Assembly: GCA_024305405.1 (NCBI GenBank)
Contig: JAKNDB010000079.1
Location: forward strand, 248,001-312,000
Length of the DNA stretch: 64,000 nucleotides
Origin: Dirofilaria immitis
Taxonomy: Eukaryota; Nematoda; Chromadorea; Rhabditida; Onchocercidae
Reading direction: 5' to 3'
The notes under the pieces: model-generated
The model's input: the letters and a program-made list of their open reading frames with translations, nothing else
What the model was told of the DNA's origin: nothing
Databases searched by the model: none
Shown: one piece after another, positions 14,119 through 27,000 of the stretch
Numbering within the stretch: the stretch's first letter is position 1
Layout of the letters: each line of letters begins with the position of its first letter
Program-made: the position numbers and the translations under genes

Positions 14119-15957
14119 GCTTCTTTTTACCATCTTCTTATATCATGTTTGCTTATATTTTAATTTTTATTTAAATTAATAAAAGAACTTTTTCGTCAAT
14201 GAAATGCTGTTGATATTTAAGATGAAATGAATAGAATAAAAATTGATATCTTAAAAAACTATTATAAAAGGCTAAGGCAGAAAAATCGAAAATATCAAGA
14301 TGCTTGAACATTAAGTAATTATAAATAGATGATAAAGAAATTGAAAATATCAAAATGTTCGAGCATTGATTAGTGAAATTATTGATAAGAAATATTGATA
14401 ATCAATTCTTTTTATAAAATGTTTTATTAAGTAGAGGTTTCTTTTTTGATTTGATAATTGATAAATTGAATAATTGATAACTGATATAAAGAGAAAGAAA
14501 AAGAAAATGACAATATTTATTTGACGAGGATTTTATTTTTTTGTTATTGCCCAATTCAAAATAAGTTTCAAATTAGTATAGCAGTAAATTTATTTCATAT
14601 TCAAACAAATTATCTAAATTATGAGAAACAAAGAAAGAGTTATGAGAAAAGAGAAAAGCGAATAAGTAGAAAATTTTTATTTAATTTTAAATTAAATATG
14701 ATGATAATCTCAGTTCATATTCAAATAAATCTTTTCATTGAAATTTTTCAAAATAAAATTAGATAAATTAAGCGAATTATAGATTAAATAGAGAAGAGAG
14801 AGAGGAGAGAGAGGTAGAGAGAAGGAATGGGAAAGAAAAAAATGAAGAGGCGAAAAAAGTTTAGTAAAATAAAGAAATGATTTTATAAATAAAATATTTC
14901 ACTCATTAAGTTCATCAATTTAATTTATTAAATTTCATTAATTAATGCATATAATTGATTCCTATCATTTCTTTTATCATTCATATAATTATCATTCATT
15001 ATCTAATCTATCTCTATTCCATACAAATTTTAAAAATCTAAAAAAATCGTAATAAATAGAAGAATGAAAAGGATAGTGTTAGATTGACTGATAAATCGTA
15101 AACTACCTAATCAATACTTAATTTTGAAATCTTGAAAGAAAAAAAGAACGATATAACAAATAATAATATAAGAAATATATTGGAAATAATTTCCATTTCT
15201 CTTTTCATATATTACTTTCATTTTCATCACTCATTTCTTTTTTATTTTTTATCAACAAAAGATATAAACTAGTTGGAAATGTGAAATCATCTGAAATGAA
15301 TGTGACTTTTTTTTGTTTTGGTATGGAGAAAGGATGATTGTCCAAGAAATGTTAAATAAACAATTCACATGGGATTTAGAACAGCTCTTTGCAAACAAAC
15401 ACATAACTTTTTATCAGAAGTTTCAACTTGTATAGTTTGATTTGTTTATCTCATAAACAGCTATATAGGGGAGGGATGAGGGAAGGGAGCGAAAAAGTAG
15501 AAAATTTCATTTTCAATTAATTTCAAATTCTATAATTTCATTTGTTTATTATTTATTCATTTGATAGATCAATTGGAAAATGAAATAATTTTAAGTGCAA
15601 ATTAATTTGAAGTTGAAATTTGTTTTCTTTCATAGATTGACAAGGGCTGGGGAGAAGAGGAATGAAATGGCTTTAAGTGTAATTAATTTCAAGTGAGAAT
15701 AATTTGATTCATTTGCTTCATTAAATCGATAAAAGCTAAAATGTGTATTAAGTCCAAATAAACATTTTAATTAAGCAAATTATGTTAACTGATCTTATCA
15801 GTTGATTCTTTTTATTCTATAATCCGTTATAATATAATTATAGGATGAGAACAAAAACACAAAATATTGGCTTTTTGAAAAATTTAAGAAATAACTATAA
15901 ATTATCACTTATTTCTTAGTTTCTTTCTCTTTTTGCAATGATAAAAGATATTTTATA

Positions 15958-16472
15958 TGTATATAATAGTAATACATGCATGCGAATGTAGTAAAGTAAT
16001 GCATGCATATAATAGTAATACATGCATACGAATGTAGTAAAGTAATGCATGCATATAATAGTAATACATGCATGCGAATGTAGTAAAGTAATGCATGCAT
16101 ATAATAGTAATACATGCATACGAATGTAGTAAAGTAATGCATGCATATAATAGTAATACATGCATGCGAATGTAGTAAAGTAATGCATGCATATAATAGT
16201 AATACATGCATGCGAATGTAGTAAAGTAATGCATGCATATAATAGTAATACATGCATGCGAATGTAGTAAGTAATGCATGCATATAATAGTAATACATGC
16301 ATGCGAATGTAGTAAAGTAATGCATGCATATAATAGTAATACATGCATGCGAATGTAGTAAAGTAATGCATGCATATAATAGTAATACATGCATGCGAAT
16401 GTAGTAAAGTAATGCATGCATATAATAGTAATACATGCATGCGAATGTAGTAAAGTAATGCATGCATGTAAC
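15958..16472. repeat. 46-bp minisatellite, 11 copies
   Basis: The word CGAATGTAG recurs every 46 bp eleven times, from about 15983 to 16445. Units are nearly identical and contain two copies of the self-complementary word ATGCATGCAT or its variant. Units two and four carry ACGAATG in place of GCGAATG. One unit near 16266 is 45 bp because AGTAAAG reads AGTAAG. All three reverse frames are open through the array (173-192 codons), which follows from a stop-free unit whose length is not a multiple of three. I do not call a gene. Confidence 0.95.
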
Positions 16473-17385
16473 AATGCAATTTATCATAGTAAATAATTAA
16501 GAAAAATTCATTTGCTATACCAAATAATGTATGAAATAGATTCTGTTTAATGAAAAATTAATCATTTGATAATATAGCGAAAAATTACAAAAATGTAATT
16601 TATTTATAATTAATTTTTAAACTAAAAATTAAATTGTAAGAATTTGAGCAATCAATTAATCAAAATTATTGTGTAACAAGTTTAAAAATAATTAAAATTT
16701 TCTATTTAAAATTGATTACGATTTTATTGAAAATGTGCGTTGAAATTTTTCGAAAGAAAAAGAAATAAAAGAAGTAGCGAGAAATGAATTCCAATTTGAA
16801 ATATAATTTATTTTTCAAAAGAATAAATAAAATAAGGCATTTTTTTGTGAAAATTGAAAAAAGGTATATGTATTGTGTTGCAATTTTGTATTGGGAAAAT
16901 TTGCCAGAAATGTCTTATTTATTTGGAATTATGTATGTAATAATTACAATAAATTAAATTCTTGTTAAAATCAAAAGTAAATTTTAATATCATAGCATAT
17001 AATTAATTTATGCCTCATTAATTATGAATAAACTAATTATAGGCTAATATGACATCACTGATAAATACTGAAATGATAATAACGTAATGGACTTGTTAGA
17101 TGTTGGTTGTTGAAATGATGATTATATAATGAATCGATGGATATTAAAGCTGTGGCAACTAGTCGAGAATACAAGCCAATTACAGAAATGAATTAAAGGA
17201 TTGATTAAATTTCCTTGAAATTTCGAGAGTATGAAAATAGGTAATGTTAAAAATTGTCCCAATTTGAAATAAAAAAGAAATTGTTTACAGATAGCAAATA
17301 ATATCTAATTCATTATTTGCTTTGAAAAATTCGATTGGGTATGTATCATTGATGTGTATATATTATTTATATATGTATGTCTCTA

Positions 17386-17416
17386 AATATATATATATAT
17401 ATATGTGTGTAGTGTA

Positions 17417-17452
<36 letters not shown>
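17386..17452. repeat. TA and GT microsatellite
   Basis: A short TA tract is followed by about 17 GT units at about 17418-17451, with imperfect TGTATG flanks. No gene is nearby. Confidence 0.9.
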
Positions 17453-17457
<5 letters not shown>

Positions 17458-17779
17458 TGTATAATTTCTTGAGAATTCTTAGTTGACATATAATTGAAAA
17501 TAGTTTGAGTTATCAACAAATGAAAAGACGACATTATTTGTTCGAGATAGAAAAAGAAAATGCATTCTTTTTTTTCATCATTATATGAATCATCATGTAA
17601 ATCAATTTATAATGAAAAATTAAAAGTATTGTTTACATCATTGTTCACGATATCAGCCATACTGCATCAAAATTTCTTTCCTCTCTTTTTTTTTTTTCTG
17701 TAAAATATTGTGCAAATCGAACAAATGATTCATCGTTCAGATAACAGGGGAGAGAGGGAGCTGCCAATCTTTTGATTAT

Positions 17780-18115
17780 CATACTTCATTACTCAAGATT
17801 AACTACAGTATATATCTGTTGATAAGGTCAACCTTGATCCATATTATAGTTATCTATAGGTACGGTAATTTATTAATCAGAATTAATTAATTTTACAATC
17901 ATCTGGTAACCATGGTAGTGCATTAGTCGAGGCAAATCATTTTACAATCATCTTCACTATGGTTATTTATTAATTAGGTTTAACTGATATTGCAGTCATC
18001 TTTGATATGGTTATTGTTATCAGGATTAATTAGTGTTACAATCATCCATGGCTATGGTAATTTGTTATCATAGCTAACCATTATTATAGTTCGTTTAGTT
18101 ACTGTACTTATCAAA
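17780..18115. repeat. Degenerate tandem repeat, ~60-bp units
   Basis: Units combine a TATGGTTATT-like word, an ATTAATTAG-like word and TACAATCATC, repeated about five times with heavy divergence. It looks like an old minisatellite. Confidence 0.5.
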
Positions 18116-18119
18116 ATTA

Positions 18120-21100
18120 CAGTGTCATAATAGAATTTGCTATAGAAAATATATTAAGTTCTTTGTTGATTTTCTGCTACACTTCGTATGTTGCATTTTT
18201 TAGGACTAATTGTTGAATCAGTATATCTTATTAAATTTAACATTTTCAGTTATTCCTTCTATTCATCTATATTTTATCATAAAAATCAATGATTTGCTAC
18301 GATAGAAACGCATATATACTAAGACATTGTTGCTTCAATGAACTTTTAATAAGTGATTAAACATTCTATGCCTTATAAAAAGCAATATTATTTGTTCTCG
18401 AGAAGCATTTCACAAACACGATTGAGAATCTGCTTTAATTAAACAATTGTAATAGCTATGAACATCACAGGTCCATAAATTTGAAAAATTACCAACAATA
18501 AGTAATACTTTTCTTTTCCTTTTCTCAGTACCGTAAATGAAAAAATTTTTAATAAAAGAGCAAAAAATTAAGCTATAATTTTGTAAGAGAAATGAAATGA
18601 TAAAATTATTGATTAATAATAGTATTAAGAATAAAAAATAGAAAACTATCCAAATTGCTAATTTTTTATTTAATGGAATACTCATTCAATTTGCCATATA
18701 AATTTCTTCCCAAATTATTTCATTTTTTTTTATTATTTTATGTACGATAATAGAAAAAATAGCAATAAATAGTTGTCGTAAAATGTTGTTGATAATATTA
18801 AAAATAAGATGAATGTTATATATCAGCTAAAACATGCTGCCAAATAAGAGGAAAATAAAATCCAAAATATTTTAAATATTATCATAGAATATTCAAAATT
18901 AATCAATCAAAAATTAGAGGAATGCATAACAGCAGCATATAGCATGCAAAATAAAATAGCAAAAATATTTAAAGAAATATATAATACTATCATTCTACAG
19001 TATCTGAAATAAAATCAAAACGAAATGGTACCATTACACAGTATCCGAAATAAAATAGCCAAAGGAATATCTAAGTGAAATTAGGCGATAAAACGGAAAA
19101 AATCTAAAAAATGTAGCACTGTAATAATGATTGAAAAAATTTTACGTGAAAATATATTAATCAGTAATTCTATTCCTTGCTATATAAGTTAAAATTGTAT
19201 AATAAATATTAATTTGCAAACAAAATAAAAAATGAAATAAAGGAATGTCTCCTTTTGTTTTGACATTATCAGAACATTCCCGACAAAAAAATAATCAAAA
19301 TATGAAGGAATTTTGAGCAAATATCATTCATTTGATAAACTGTACTGGAAAGTGGTGTTTCAAATGATCTTTGACCTGTTCAATTTCGACTTATATCATT
19401 TCTTCAAGCTTCAAATTATCAGTGAAAAATGGAAAAGAGCAGTAAAAATATCCTTCGTTTCATTTTTTGTCAAAATAATTACATTTTATAATTAAGAAAA
19501 ATATCTTCTTTTGTTTTCTTTTTTTTGTCGTTGAAAAATAATGTTTTAGCAAATAACTACAATTATTGAAATATGTTTTGATAAAAATTTCTTCCGTCTT
19601 TTTTCCACGCTGATTTTTTTCATTTTTTTAAAAGTAAAATTTGGTAATTATCGGCAAGATTTATCAGTAAAGCTTTGTCAAAAATTAGAAATTATCAAAT
19701 TTTATAATAAGGATTGATAATTTCCTTTCTTTTTTTTGCTTTTTCTCTTATCCGTTACATACTTTTGTATTTTTCCGATGTTTTTTTTTCATTTTTCATT
19801 AACATTCATTATCTTTCCTTCATCTTTCTTTCATTTCGTCCTTTTATTTTTGAAAGAAATTAACAGTTTGATGATTCAGATCAATCATATTTCGAAAAAA
19901 AAACAGAATTTTAATTTACTTAGTTTTTGTAAATTCTATACTAATTTAAATAAATCAGCTTGTCGAGTTTTTCCACACGAAGTACTCATTAAAAGAATGA
20001 GAAATGATAAACGATGTCATCTAGCTTTTCAGGAGAAAATTAATTTGGTACTTGTTTGAAAATCTCCAATTTACAGCAAAGTTAAATAATGAAGCAATCG
20101 AAATTGATTCATCGATTGATATCAAATATATATCAGAGTCAATTGATTTAATATACAAAAAATATCGTACATAAAAATATCGTTGAAAGTTTCTAAAATA
20201 ATATTTCAATTTTGAGATAAAATAAAATAGTAGATTTAAAATAAAGCCAAAATATTAATTAAGATGGAAATGACATGATTTAAGAATGAATTCTTTAATA
20301 TTTGTAAAGTTAAGTTTCAAAGTAAATATCAACTTCAAAGTAAATATACTTGGAAATTTCCCAACAAAATTGTATATTGAAATTTCAGAATTAATTAAAA
20401 TGAAAAATATAAAAACGTAAAATCCCTTCATCACAAAATTAAAATATATTAATTTTTCATTATTTATTATTCGAATACTATCAATTAAAGTTAACATATT
20501 CCAATATGTTATTCTAATCAATGACTAAAGAAAAATTTAGAAATGAGCATATTCATTTTCAATTTCAACGATGCTTGGAAATTTCCTGAAATCATATTTT
20601 AATTTTGAGACAAAACAAAATACTGCATTTTAAATTAGAACCTAAGATTATTATGCATCGTATCATCATTACAACTGATAATATCGTATCAATATGGGAA
20701 TTTCTAAATTGTTCATTAATAATTTTCAAGTCCAAGACAAAAGAAGAAAACAAAACTGTATATATTTCAATAAAATTAGTAAATAATAAATAAAATATAA
20801 GATAATAAATCATTTTTTTCACTTTCAAATGAAAATTGAAAACTTTCTTTAAATAATATCATAATTTTAAGATTAAGCGAAAATACTTTTTAAAATACAT
20901 TTTATCACTTATCTTTTATCATTATTTTCTTAATTGTAAAGTGTATTTATTGTTAAAATAAAATAAACGGTACGATATGTTTAAAATAAAAACTAAAATA
21001 GTTAAAGAAATATTTTTTCTATAATTTTGAAAAGCAAAATAAATAAAATTAATACAAATAAAGAATTATCCTAAAACAATAACTCAGAATAATGAAGTTA

Positions 21101-24026
21101 TTCTTGTTTGTGATAATGAATCATCATGGACCATTTGTCAGACTTATAAAACGTAATAAAATTTTAGTTAATTTAAAATAATCAAATATTTCTTGTAATG
21201 AAGAGAAAAAAGTGCTAATAATTTTGATAATAAACATCTTGTTTAGAATAAATAATAAAAATTTTTGATCTCTTCAATCTTGTCGTTTTTACAATCTTTA
21301 TTTTTATTTTAGAATTTTTAAAAATGAATAAAAAAGGAAAACGAATTTTATTCATAACTCTGATTAATAGATTACTGTAATTTATCATTTAAAAGCATTA
21401 AAAATTGTGTAATATTTCATATTATTCTTCCCTTTTGTATTTACAATTTATGCCATAAATTAATTAATAAATTATTTCAAAATCGAAAAATAATTTATAG
21501 TCGGATTTTTGGAGAATTTTACAATTTTATAAATTTAGTTGGATAATTATGAAATTTTCAAATTGAAATTATTATAATATGCGATTAAGACGAGAAAAAA
21601 CGAACAGTTTACTGAGTAATTGAATAATTGAAATGAGTAAATGAATTTAACGTTGAGTACAATAGAGTTCAAACATGATAGTATTTTTAAATGGATTTAA
21701 CATAAAGTATTAGCTAACTCGAAATATGATAGCATTGATATCGATTATATAAAAATATCATTTTAACATAAATTAAGCTGTGAAATAAATTAAATTAATT
21801 ATATTCACCTTTCATGATTTCTTTATTTTTTACTTTTTTCTTTCTCTGACTTTTGATAATTCGAACACTTCCATAGTAATTGCTATTAATAGATGCAGCA
21901 GCAGAAATTGATAATAAATTAAATTTGAATTTCAAGAAAAAGTATAAATTTAAAATAAGAATCGAAAAACTTCAACAATCAGTAGTTCGATCGTACAATC
22001 ATTTTGATACAATGTAATATAATTTGATCAACTCAATTAGTTCTGCGATTTCCAACATAAATACCTTCTTTATTTATTTGAATTTTATCAACAAAAAGTG
22101 ATTGAAAGTTTTGAATCTAACAATAAATTACAAAAACTTATTTTTTTATAACGAAACAAAAATAGTTTTCATATCAAAAAGTTCTTTACAAGCTATTTTG
22201 AAAAAAATATTTGAAAAGTTTTTTGATTTCTTTCTTGGATTTACTATTTGTTTTACACATAAAATATACAGAAAAATGAAGTGATAATGTTTACAAATTT
22301 TGTAAATTTTACGAAACATAATGAATTTTTAAACAAAGTGGGAAGATAAACAAATATACAATAAATATGCATAATTTTATAAATTGCATATATGAATATA
22401 ATATTTTATACAAAATAATTAATCCAAAAATAAAAGGGCATTGAAAAAAATTCATTTTATTAAATGAATTTTGCTTTAGTTTGGATAACTCCTAAAAATA
22501 GAACTTTTTTGCGTGGATATCAACTAAGTTTTAATTTTATACAAATGTATAATTTCAATTTGATAATTTGTATGAATATTTCGATATAAAAATGATAAAA
22601 TCAAATCCATTAAGAAAATTGGATGGGAAAAACTATTTAATACAAATTAATTTTTAATTCTTTTTTAAATCTTTTTTAAATTACTGTAGCTTAAATTAAT
22701 GGACCAATCAGCTTGTAATTAAGTTAACGAACTTTTTGAATAAATAATGTAAGCAAAATTTTATTAATTTTTGAAAATTTCTTCAAATATTTCTAATATT
22801 TGATTGAAAATTGCTGCTATTAATGTAAGGCAAAATAAATGAAATTGAAAAATAAAAAGCAACAAATTTTTTTGATTTATTAAAAATTCGACGAAATTTT
22901 AATTCCATAAATTCAAATGGTTTATTTTAATACTTCAAGAGTAAATTAGTTCGAATAAAATTTTAATTCCTATTACAATCCTATTACAAAATTTTAATTC
23001 CTATTACGAAAAACAAAAGTGATTGAAAATTTTCAATCAATTTTATTTTTCACTGGTTTATTACCAAATTCAAATTTATTTCAAATAATGGAAATCTGTT
23101 TTTATATTAATTAAATAGTAACTTTTAAATCTAACTATTCAAATTTGTTTTAAATATATTGGAAATTACATGAAAATTAGGATTGAGACTTATTATTGCT
23201 AGTTAACATCAAATTTTTCATATTTTGAATAAAATTAAAGGTGTATTTTATTAGAAAAAAATGGAGAAAAGTTAAACTTATCATGCAAAAAAGTATATGA
23301 TATTCATTGCCTTATTAAAAATAGAACTCATTTTAATTTATGATTTAATACTTTTTAATTTTATCAAATAACTTTCGTCTTTACAAACATTTATTTTCAA
23401 TCTTTTAAGTGTCATAAATAAAATAAATTTGATGACAAATTTATTCCTCATTACGTCCTTTCCTATTTTATCATTATTAACGGATATTTCGATTTCTTAT
23501 CAATCATATATTATTGAATTTGGTAATTCTTAATTTAGTGAAGAATTTGCTACTAAACTAATAAAAGTAATAGTAATAATAACAATAATAATAATATATA
23601 GTGCATTCTGTTTATCACTTATCGCATAAAAAAATAGTATTGCATATCTCGACAATAATTTAGCAAATCTTAACAGAGAATTGCAAGGGAGCTAATAATA
23701 ATCATAATAGTAATAATAATAATGATAATGATGATATTAGTAATATAATGTGATCCTATATAATAGATTAATCCTGTTTATCACTTAATATTCTATAGTA
23801 TTATATATCTCGATAACATTCATTACATATCTCGACAATAGCGTAAAAAATATTTAAATGCTAACAAAAGATATGCAATTAAAAAGCGATGGAAATTATT
23901 TAAAAAAAGCAAAAATTAAGCTTAATTGTCATGAATTAACGCGTTGCGTAAGATAATTTTATATTTTTGTTTTTTATTTTATTCTTTTTCAAATTTAATG
24001 AAATTAAAAATTCTGTTTAATAACAG
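18120..24026. other. AT-rich intergenic, right part of the desert
   Basis: No supported gene. A 107-codon open frame at 19736-20059 is hydrophobic at its start, has no recognisable motif and no splice partners. AAT/TAA-rich sequence at 23570-23760 lies upstream of the cyclase gene. Promoter elements for that gene must lie at the right end, but none can be picked out in this composition. Confidence 0.55.
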
Positions 24027-27000
24027 ATGTTATACTTATGGATTCTATTATGTTTGATATGCGTAAGTATTCAAGAACAAGTCATACGTATTGGACATTT
24101 ATTACCGGCTAATCCGATTATTGCAAATGAAGCGGATGTTCTTAAAATTTGTGCTGATGATCTTCGCAAGCGCAATATTTTACCGCCTAATTTATCAATG
24201 GAGTAATAATGCAAAAAAATTTTTATCAATTAAAACTTATCAATTGTTCATTTATTCTAAATTTTATTAATTTCATTATTGATATAATATGTAAGACTGA
24301 TAAAGTGCTTTATCTTATTTATTATCACTAAAAATTTAATTTTCATTGTTATTAATGTTTTATTTTGCTGGATGATAAAAAAAAGAATGAACCAAGTATT
24401 ATTATTAGAAATGCTAAGAAAAATAATTAATAAAGAAGATAATTAAGTCATAATAGCAAAAAAATGGAAAAATTTAAAAATAAAGACAAGTCTTTTCAAC
24501 TTCACCTATCTATTGAAAAGTTTATTATTTGATCCTTTATTCTACTTGCTAATTAATAAGATTTAAGTTGAAGATTTAACTTTGTGAAAAATAAATTTAC
24601 AAAATATTTTAAAAATTCATGGAAAATTAAAGTAGAAAATAAAAATAAAAAATAACTTTACAAATCTCAAAAAGTTTAAAATTTTTTTGTTTTTTAAAGA
24701 GTAATTACAATGGAATCATGCAAAGACTTCAGTGGTGTTGAAAATGCAGCTTATTTACATTATATGTATAATGCTACAATATATTTTGGACCTGGTTGTA
24801 ATGAAGGTATCGTAATGTTTCATTTTAAACTTTATCGTATCTAATTAACGATTATTTGTAAAATGATATAGATTACTGTGACAAATGGATGATAAATGAT
24901 AATTGCTTAATGAAGCATGAATAAAATTTATTTTTCAAAATTTTATACTGGACAGGATTATTATTTAGGAAAAATCTAAAAATGATTTGAATAATGCGAT
25001 AGTTTTTAATTATCCGGATGTATTAAATGAATTTATTTCGGAATTAGTTACATGGATATGTCCAATTTATCAATCGGATCACTATTAGGATCAGTATATT
25101 ATTAAAAATATATATTAAATTTAAATATTTGCAGAAATTGTAATAATCAGTCGCTTAGCACAACGTTGGAATGTTCCAATTATAGCTCATTTATCTGGTG
25201 GTGATGCACTTGCTGATAAAACATTTTCAACACTTGGCTCTGTTGCACTTACGTCAGCAGTTGAAATGGCTCGAGCAACGTTCACCTATCTTAAGCTATA
25301 TAATTGGCAAAAGGTTTACCAATAGTTATTTGATCTAAATTTTATATTTATTAAGAACTGACATTATCATAATTTGTATTTAACTTATTCCGGATTATTT
25401 ACGTTACTTTCATCCATTTATTCAGTATTTGATACATTATCAGCCGAAATAACTACTACACTTCAACTTATTTTGTTTTCGTTTTTTCATTTTCCTTAAA
25501 ATTAAATTTAAACGATCTGCACGAGAAAAGAGAGTAAGACTTTTAAAGACTTAGCTTATATATTTGTTTTGTATCTATTAATATTAATTGGAAGTGGTAT
25601 CTACAACATAAAATATACTAAAATTCATTCGTCATACTTGATAAACAAAAGATAATTTTATATCATTCGCTTAAATAATTTGATTAGAAGCGTATTCATT
25701 CATTCTATTATTGTTTGAATTTCAAAATTTCTTTATCAATCTTAAATTAAAAATTAATTTTGCACTACAACGAAAGCTTTAAATTTCAATTTCAATTCAG
25801 TATGATTTGTTGTTAGTTAAGTAAATATATGATTACGATAAAAATAAATTTAAACAAATCTAAAAAAATTTGAACAAATTCAAATAAATACTTTTCAGAT
25901 TGGTATCGTTCGACCAACGGTCCATTTCGATCGTCTTTCCACACATTCTTTGATACAGATAGCAAAAAAATAGCACCGATGTTGAAATTAATACCATAAT
26001 TGAAATTGACCCGTTTGCATCTGTCGAAGAAATTCTGGAAACCGGAGTGCTTAAAACACTTCGAACTCATGCAAGAAGTAAAATATCATTTTATTTTAAT
26101 TTAGTTCGAAAATTATAATAATATTATAAATGATAAACCGATTCCTGCATATTCATACCATATAATTGCAATGCGCAATGAATTTTGCATGCTACAGAAA
26201 AAAATTGTTACTACAGTAACCAAACAAAATGTAATAAAGCATTACAGTGGAGCAAAAATAATTACCGTTTTGTCCGTATATCAAAGGATATATGGTGCTT
26301 TAATCCAATTGAGATTGTAAGCATACGAAAGTTTAACAAAGCGAATTTTTGAATATCAACTCATACTGTTAAATATAAAAATTGGATATTTGCATGTATG
26401 CATATATGATTGAAATAGTGATAAAATAATGAATTTTTATTAATTAATTTATTTAATTAATAAATAAAAGAATGATACAAATAAATAATTCAAAGTAAAC
26501 AACGTGAATTTCTTTCAACTTCCAGCATTAATATTAATAAATGAACCATTTTGTAGTAGCAGAATATGCGATTGCAATTATTGATACTTTATTATCAAAT
26601 AATTTATTTGCTAAACAATTAATTAAATTATTAGATGAAAATATCTTTAGAAGAAATAATAATCATTGCTTAATATTTAGTAATTGTTGTTGAATTGGGC
26701 ATGGATCTTAGTGCTTCTACCAATTTTATGTTAGCAATTTTAAAAGCTAATATGAAAAATGCAGAATATATATACATTCTACCGTGGCTTTCTCATGTAA
26801 GTTAATTATTAAATAGATAATTATTATTTATACTACTATCGCTATTTAAAACAATCATTATTATCTCACTTTTTTTTCTTTTTGATCTAAATTTGCAAAA
26901 AATTTGAATAAATTATCGACTACTATATTAATATATATTTTTATTTATTTTTAATACAAGTTAAATACCAAGTTAGATTTTTGATAAAAGAAAAAGCGAA

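Noticed and set aside
15909..16487. Three overlapping reverse open frames of 173-192 codons
   Set aside because: They are produced by a stop-free 46-bp tandem unit cycling through frames; no start context, splice sites or homology.
19736..20059. 107-codon open frame in the gene desert
   Set aside because: Composition is T-run noise, there is no recognisable motif and no neighbouring exon.
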